This document shows, piece after piece, positions 7,656-8,955 of a DNA stretch of 8,955 nucleotides (its first letter is position 1; the number at the start of each line of letters is the position of its first letter). Made by a program: the position numbers and the translations under genes. This DNA comes from Caryophanales bacterium UBA1744 (GTDB lineage: Bacteria; Bacillota_I; Bacilli_A; RFN20; CAG-826): contig DCHU01000074.1 of assembly GCA_002314915.1 (NCBI GenBank), positions 761-9,715 on the forward strand, read 5' to 3'. A model generated the notes under the pieces. The model was not told where the DNA came from, searched no databases, and saw only the letters and a list, made by a program, of their open reading frames with translations.

Positions 7656-7684
7656 TTGCTAAAAAGCACGAACTACACTATATT
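7656..7684 (+). promoter_or_regulatory. Candidate secG promoter
   Basis: TTGCTA (7656-7661, 4 of 6 consensus bases), a 17-nt spacer and TATATT (7679-7684, 5 of 6) form a good sigma-A-type match. The predicted transcription start is near 7691, the first base of a GCGC hairpin, leaving a leader of about 29 nt. It would separate secG from the preceding operon. This is a motif match only. Confidence 0.55.
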
Positions 7685-7690
7685 TATAAA

Positions 7691-7702
7691 GCGCATTTGC
7701 GC
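7691..7702 (+). other. 5'-proximal hairpin of the secG leader
   Basis: GCGCATTTGCGC folds as a 4-bp GC stem with an ATTT loop (5 bp if the loop closes to TT). It lies at the predicted mRNA 5' end, 2 nt before the AAGGAG region. There is no T tract, so it is not a terminator. A role in protecting the mRNA 5' end is possible but is inference. Confidence 0.45.
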
Positions 7703-7704
7703 AA

Positions 7705-7710
7705 AAGGAG
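7705..7710 (+). promoter_or_regulatory. secG ribosome binding site
   Basis: AAGGAG lies 9 nt before ATG 7720, a strong Shine-Dalgarno that fixes the secG start. Confidence 0.85.
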
Positions 7711-7719
7711 TAAAAAACT

Positions 7720-8019
7720 ATGAAATGGTATGACATTATCTTCATAATCGTTGCACTTATCGTCATCGTTTTGAGCTTACTCCAGGGCGGTAAATCCGAA
7801 GGTGCTTCTGGTGCTATCACCGGCGGCGGCCTTAATGTCTTCGTCAAGACAAAGGAACGTGGTTCTGAGAAAGTAATCTCAGCACTCACATTCGGATGTG
7901 CAATCGTCTTCTTGTTCTTAGCTCTCTTAATTATGATTCTTTCCCAGAAGGAAACAGGATCTACATCAGATTCAGCTGAGACAACAGAGGCAGCACTTAA
8001 TTTATTAAGACTCCTCTAA
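7720..8019 (+). CDS. secG: Preprotein translocase subunit SecG
   Basis: This 99-residue protein is SecG, the small non-essential subunit of the SecYEG channel that helps the SecA cycle. It has two membrane helices (about residues 4-22 and 52-74). Between them is the family signature loop: LLQGGKSEGASGAITGGG at 20-37, then N39, F41, and KERGSEK before the second helix. The C-terminal tail is rich in Ser, Thr and Glu. Length is slightly above the usual 70-80 residues of Gram-positive SecG because of this tail. The start is supported by AAGGAG. The gene has its own candidate promoter and is closed by a strong terminator, so it appears monocistronic. It lies on the same strand as secA, about 4.8 kb downstream, without sharing its predicted transcript. 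Confidence 0.96.
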   Translation: MKWYDIIFIIVALIVIVLSLLQGGKSEGASGAITGGGLNVFVKTKERGSEKVISALTFGCAIVFLFLALLIMILSQKETGSTSDSAETTEAALNLLRLL

Positions 8020-8035
8020 TACGAGAAGAAAGTGG

Positions 8036-8065
8036 AATCGAGGCAATGCCTCGGTTTTTTCTTTT
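8036..8065 (+). terminator. Intrinsic terminator after secG
   Basis: The arms AATCGAGGC (8036-8044) and GCCTCGGTT (8048-8056) pair over 9 bp with one G-T wobble around a 3-nt loop AAT. A T-rich tail TTTTTTCTTTT (8055-8065) follows. This is a textbook Rho-independent terminator 16 nt after the secG stop. Confidence 0.9.
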
Positions 8066-8070
8066 ATATA

Positions 8071-8099
8071 GTGAATTTATAAGATAGTAATGCTATCTT
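8071..8099 (+). promoter_or_regulatory. Candidate folD promoter, extended -10
   Basis: TGCTATCTT (8091-8099) is an extended -10 (TGnTATnnT); the -35 region GTGAAT (8071-8076) at 17-nt spacing is weak (3 of 6). The predicted transcription start is 8106-8107, on or one base before the folD ATG, so the mRNA would be leaderless. This fits the absence of any Shine-Dalgarno in front of folD and the terminator immediately upstream. It is a motif match only. Confidence 0.45.
8081..8099 (+). repeat. 7-bp inverted repeat over the folD -10 element
   Basis: The arms AAGATAG (8081-8087) and CTATCTT (8093-8099) are perfectly complementary with a 5-nt centre TAATG, and the right arm contains the -10 hexamer. 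It could be an operator, or a weak second terminator hairpin since Ts follow at 8098-8102. The resemblance to the palindrome in the secA promoter is noted under findings. Confidence 0.5.
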
Positions 8100-8106
8100 T
8101 TTATCC

Positions 8107-8901
8107 ATGGAAATCAAAGAATACGTATTAAATAGAAAAGCGGAGATGAGAGAAGAAATCTCCACACTTGATAGAGCGCCGGTTTTATCAATTATCTCAG
8201 TTGGACATAACCCAGCTTCTGAATCTTATATGAAAGGCAAATGCAAGGACTCGGCAGAGGTCGGAATAACCGCTCTCATGTCTAGGCTCCCTGAAGATAC
8301 AACTCAAGAAGAATTACTTAACTTGGTTAAAGAACAGAATGCTGACCCATCAATCGACGGCATCATCGTTCAGTTGCCTGTTCCTCCAGGAATTGAGGAG
8401 AAGGCAATCATCGATACCATCGCCTCTGAGAAAGATGTTGATGGATTCAGAGCGGACTCACCTTATATCTCATGCACTCCAAAAGGAATCATTGATTATC
8501 TCGCTAGAGAAGGATTTGAGTTCAAAGGAAAGAATGCGGTGGTGGTTGGCCGTTCAAATATCGTCGGTCGCCCAATGGCTAAATTGCTCCTTGGCAAAGA
8601 TTGCACCGTCACAATCATCCACAGCAAAACTCCAGACGCAGAGAAGAGATGGTATCTCGCTCATGCAGACGTGATTGTTGTTGCCATCGGAAGACTTGGA
8701 TTCCTCGATGAATCATATGAACTCAAGGAAAGTGCTTGGGTAGTGGATGTCGGAATCAATAGAGGCGAGGATGGCAAACTTCATGGTGACTGCGTTCCTA
8801 ACCTCAAGGTTGCAAAACAGACCCCGGTTCCTGGTGGAGTTGGACTCTTAACAAGACTTGCGTTAATCGAAAACGTACTTGAGGCAAAGAAAGCAAAATA
8901 A
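8107..8901 (+). CDS. folD: Bifunctional methylenetetrahydrofolate dehydrogenase/cyclohydrolase FolD
   Basis: This 264-residue protein is FolD, a cytosolic enzyme. It oxidises 5,10-methylene-THF with NADP+ and hydrolyses the methenyl product to 10-formyl-THF for purine synthesis and initiator tRNA formylation. The catalytic YxxxK is Tyr41-Lys45 (after PASES), Gln89 lies in QLPVP, and Asp112 in KDVDGF. The Rossmann-fold nucleotide loop GRSNIVGRP is at 148-156. The C-terminal folate-site motif reads PGGVGLLTR (242-250), where the usual signature is PGGVGPMT[IV]. The protein is about 20 residues shorter than the usual 280-290, partly because the N-terminal start lacks the common DGKxLA segment. 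No in-frame ATG, GTG or TTG lies between ATG 8107 and the stop TAA at 8080-8082, so there is no longer start. No Shine-Dalgarno precedes it. The gene stands alone behind the secG terminator. Confidence 0.96.
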   Translation: MEIKEYVLNRKAEMREEISTLDRAPVLSIISVGHNPASESYMKGKCKDSAEVGITALMSRLPEDTTQEELLNLVKEQNADPSIDGIIVQLPVPPGIEEKAIIDTIASEKDVDGFRADSPYISCTPKGIIDYLAREGFEFKGKNAVVVGRSNIVGRPMAKLLLGKDCTVTIIHSKTPDAEKRWYLAHADVIVVAIGRLGFLDESYELKESAWVVDVGINRGEDGKLHGDCVPNLKVAKQTPVPGGVGLLTRLALIENVLEAKKAK

Positions 8902-8904
8902 AAG

Positions 8905-8918
8905 AAAAACCCTCGATT
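8905..8918 (+). other. Possible left arm of an interrupted folD terminator
   Basis: Just after the folD stop, AAAAACCCTCGATT has the form of the left half of a bidirectional terminator (A tract, then a GC-rich arm). The matching right arm (AATCGAGGG followed by Ts) is not in the window, and the sequence from 8919 on looks like an IS end. This is inferred from half a structure. Confidence 0.3.
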
Positions 8919-8955
8919 TGAAGTGACCCCCAAATTGGACACTTCAAATAAAAAA
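8919..8955. mobile_element. Probable terminal inverted repeat of an IS3-family (IS150-group) element, cut by the window edge
   Basis: From 8919 the sequence begins TGAAGTGACCCCCAAATT, then GGACACTTCA. It starts with the TG tip and carries the CCCC-AAA-TTGGACA core that I recall for terminal repeats of the IS150 group of the IS3 family. An internal palindrome ATTTGAAGTG/CACTTCAAAT (8916-8925 and 8940-8949) covers the tip. No transposase coding sequence is inside the window, so the call rests on the end sequence alone. The alternative is an ordinary hairpin downstream of folD. Confidence 0.45.

Noticed and set aside
7646..7658. CAATC-TTT-GATTG hairpin as a terminator after the HAD gene.
   Set aside because: The stem is only 5 bp, AT-rich, and is followed by GCTAAAAAGC with no T tract; it overlaps the candidate secG -35.
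8081..8102. AAGATAG/CTATCTT as a second secG terminator.
   Set aside because: It is AT-rich and weak, and a strong terminator already lies 25 nt upstream; overlap with an extended -10 makes a promoter or operator role more likely.
8916..8949. The ATTTGAAGTG/CACTTCAAAT repeat as the folD intrinsic terminator.
   Set aside because: On the + strand it is followed by As, not Ts, and the loop is 14 nt. On the - strand the T run is separated from the stem by CGAGGG. An IS end explains it better.
1..8955. CRISPR array, tRNA, rRNA, riboswitch or toxin-antitoxin pair.
   Set aside because: Intergenic space is under 100 nt everywhere, no regularly spaced repeats are seen, and no cloverleaf or known aptamer pattern was recognised by eye.

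Overview
The window is a compact, almost fully coding stretch of housekeeping genes, all on the + strand. It comes from a bacterium that most resembles a Firmicute of the Bacilli/Erysipelotrichia/Mollicutes-like type. The gene order comF-secA-prfB is the Bacillus-type order, although the hpf/yvyD gene usually found between comF and secA is missing here. The Shine-Dalgarno sites are purine-rich and the leaders are short and AT-rich. TGA is a real stop codon, because prfB carries the RF2 recoding site at an in-frame TGA; this excludes the TGA=Trp mycoplasmas. Species-level assignment is not possible from the sequence alone.

Layout. (1) 1-327: the 3' end of a ComF-type phosphoribosyltransferase gene. 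(2) 328-391: a short leader with an extended -10 promoter embedded in an 8-bp inverted repeat. (3) 392-7641: a tightly packed run of secA, prfB (programmed +1 frameshift), a yitT-family membrane protein gene, uvrB and a HAD phosphatase gene. Gaps are at most 12 nt, and two junctions overlap (14 and 8 nt), which fits one co-transcribed unit with translational coupling. (4) 7642-7719: a promoter and a 5'-proximal hairpin in front of secG. (5) 7720-8019: secG, followed by a strong intrinsic terminator. (6) 8066-8106: an extended -10 promoter inside an inverted repeat, placed so that the folD mRNA would be leaderless or nearly so. (7) 8107-8901: folD. (8) 8902-8955: a half-terminator-like arm that runs into what looks like the terminal inverted repeat of an IS3-family (IS150-group) insertion sequence, cut off by the window edge.

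Functions. SecA (motor ATPase) and SecG (channel subunit) serve Sec protein export. RF2 terminates translation at UGA/UAA. UvrB is the damage-verification helicase of nucleotide excision repair; uvrA, often next to it, is not in this window. FolD supplies one-carbon folate units. The YitT-like and HAD proteins have no firm substrate.

I found no defence system, CRISPR array, RNA gene or clearly novel gene system. The observations that merit follow-up are regulatory or local: the atypical stimulator in the prfB frameshift site, the non-canonical cysteine cluster at the SecA C-terminus, the probable leaderless folD transcript, the similar palindrome/extended -10 arrangements at secA and folD, and the probable IS junction at the right edge.
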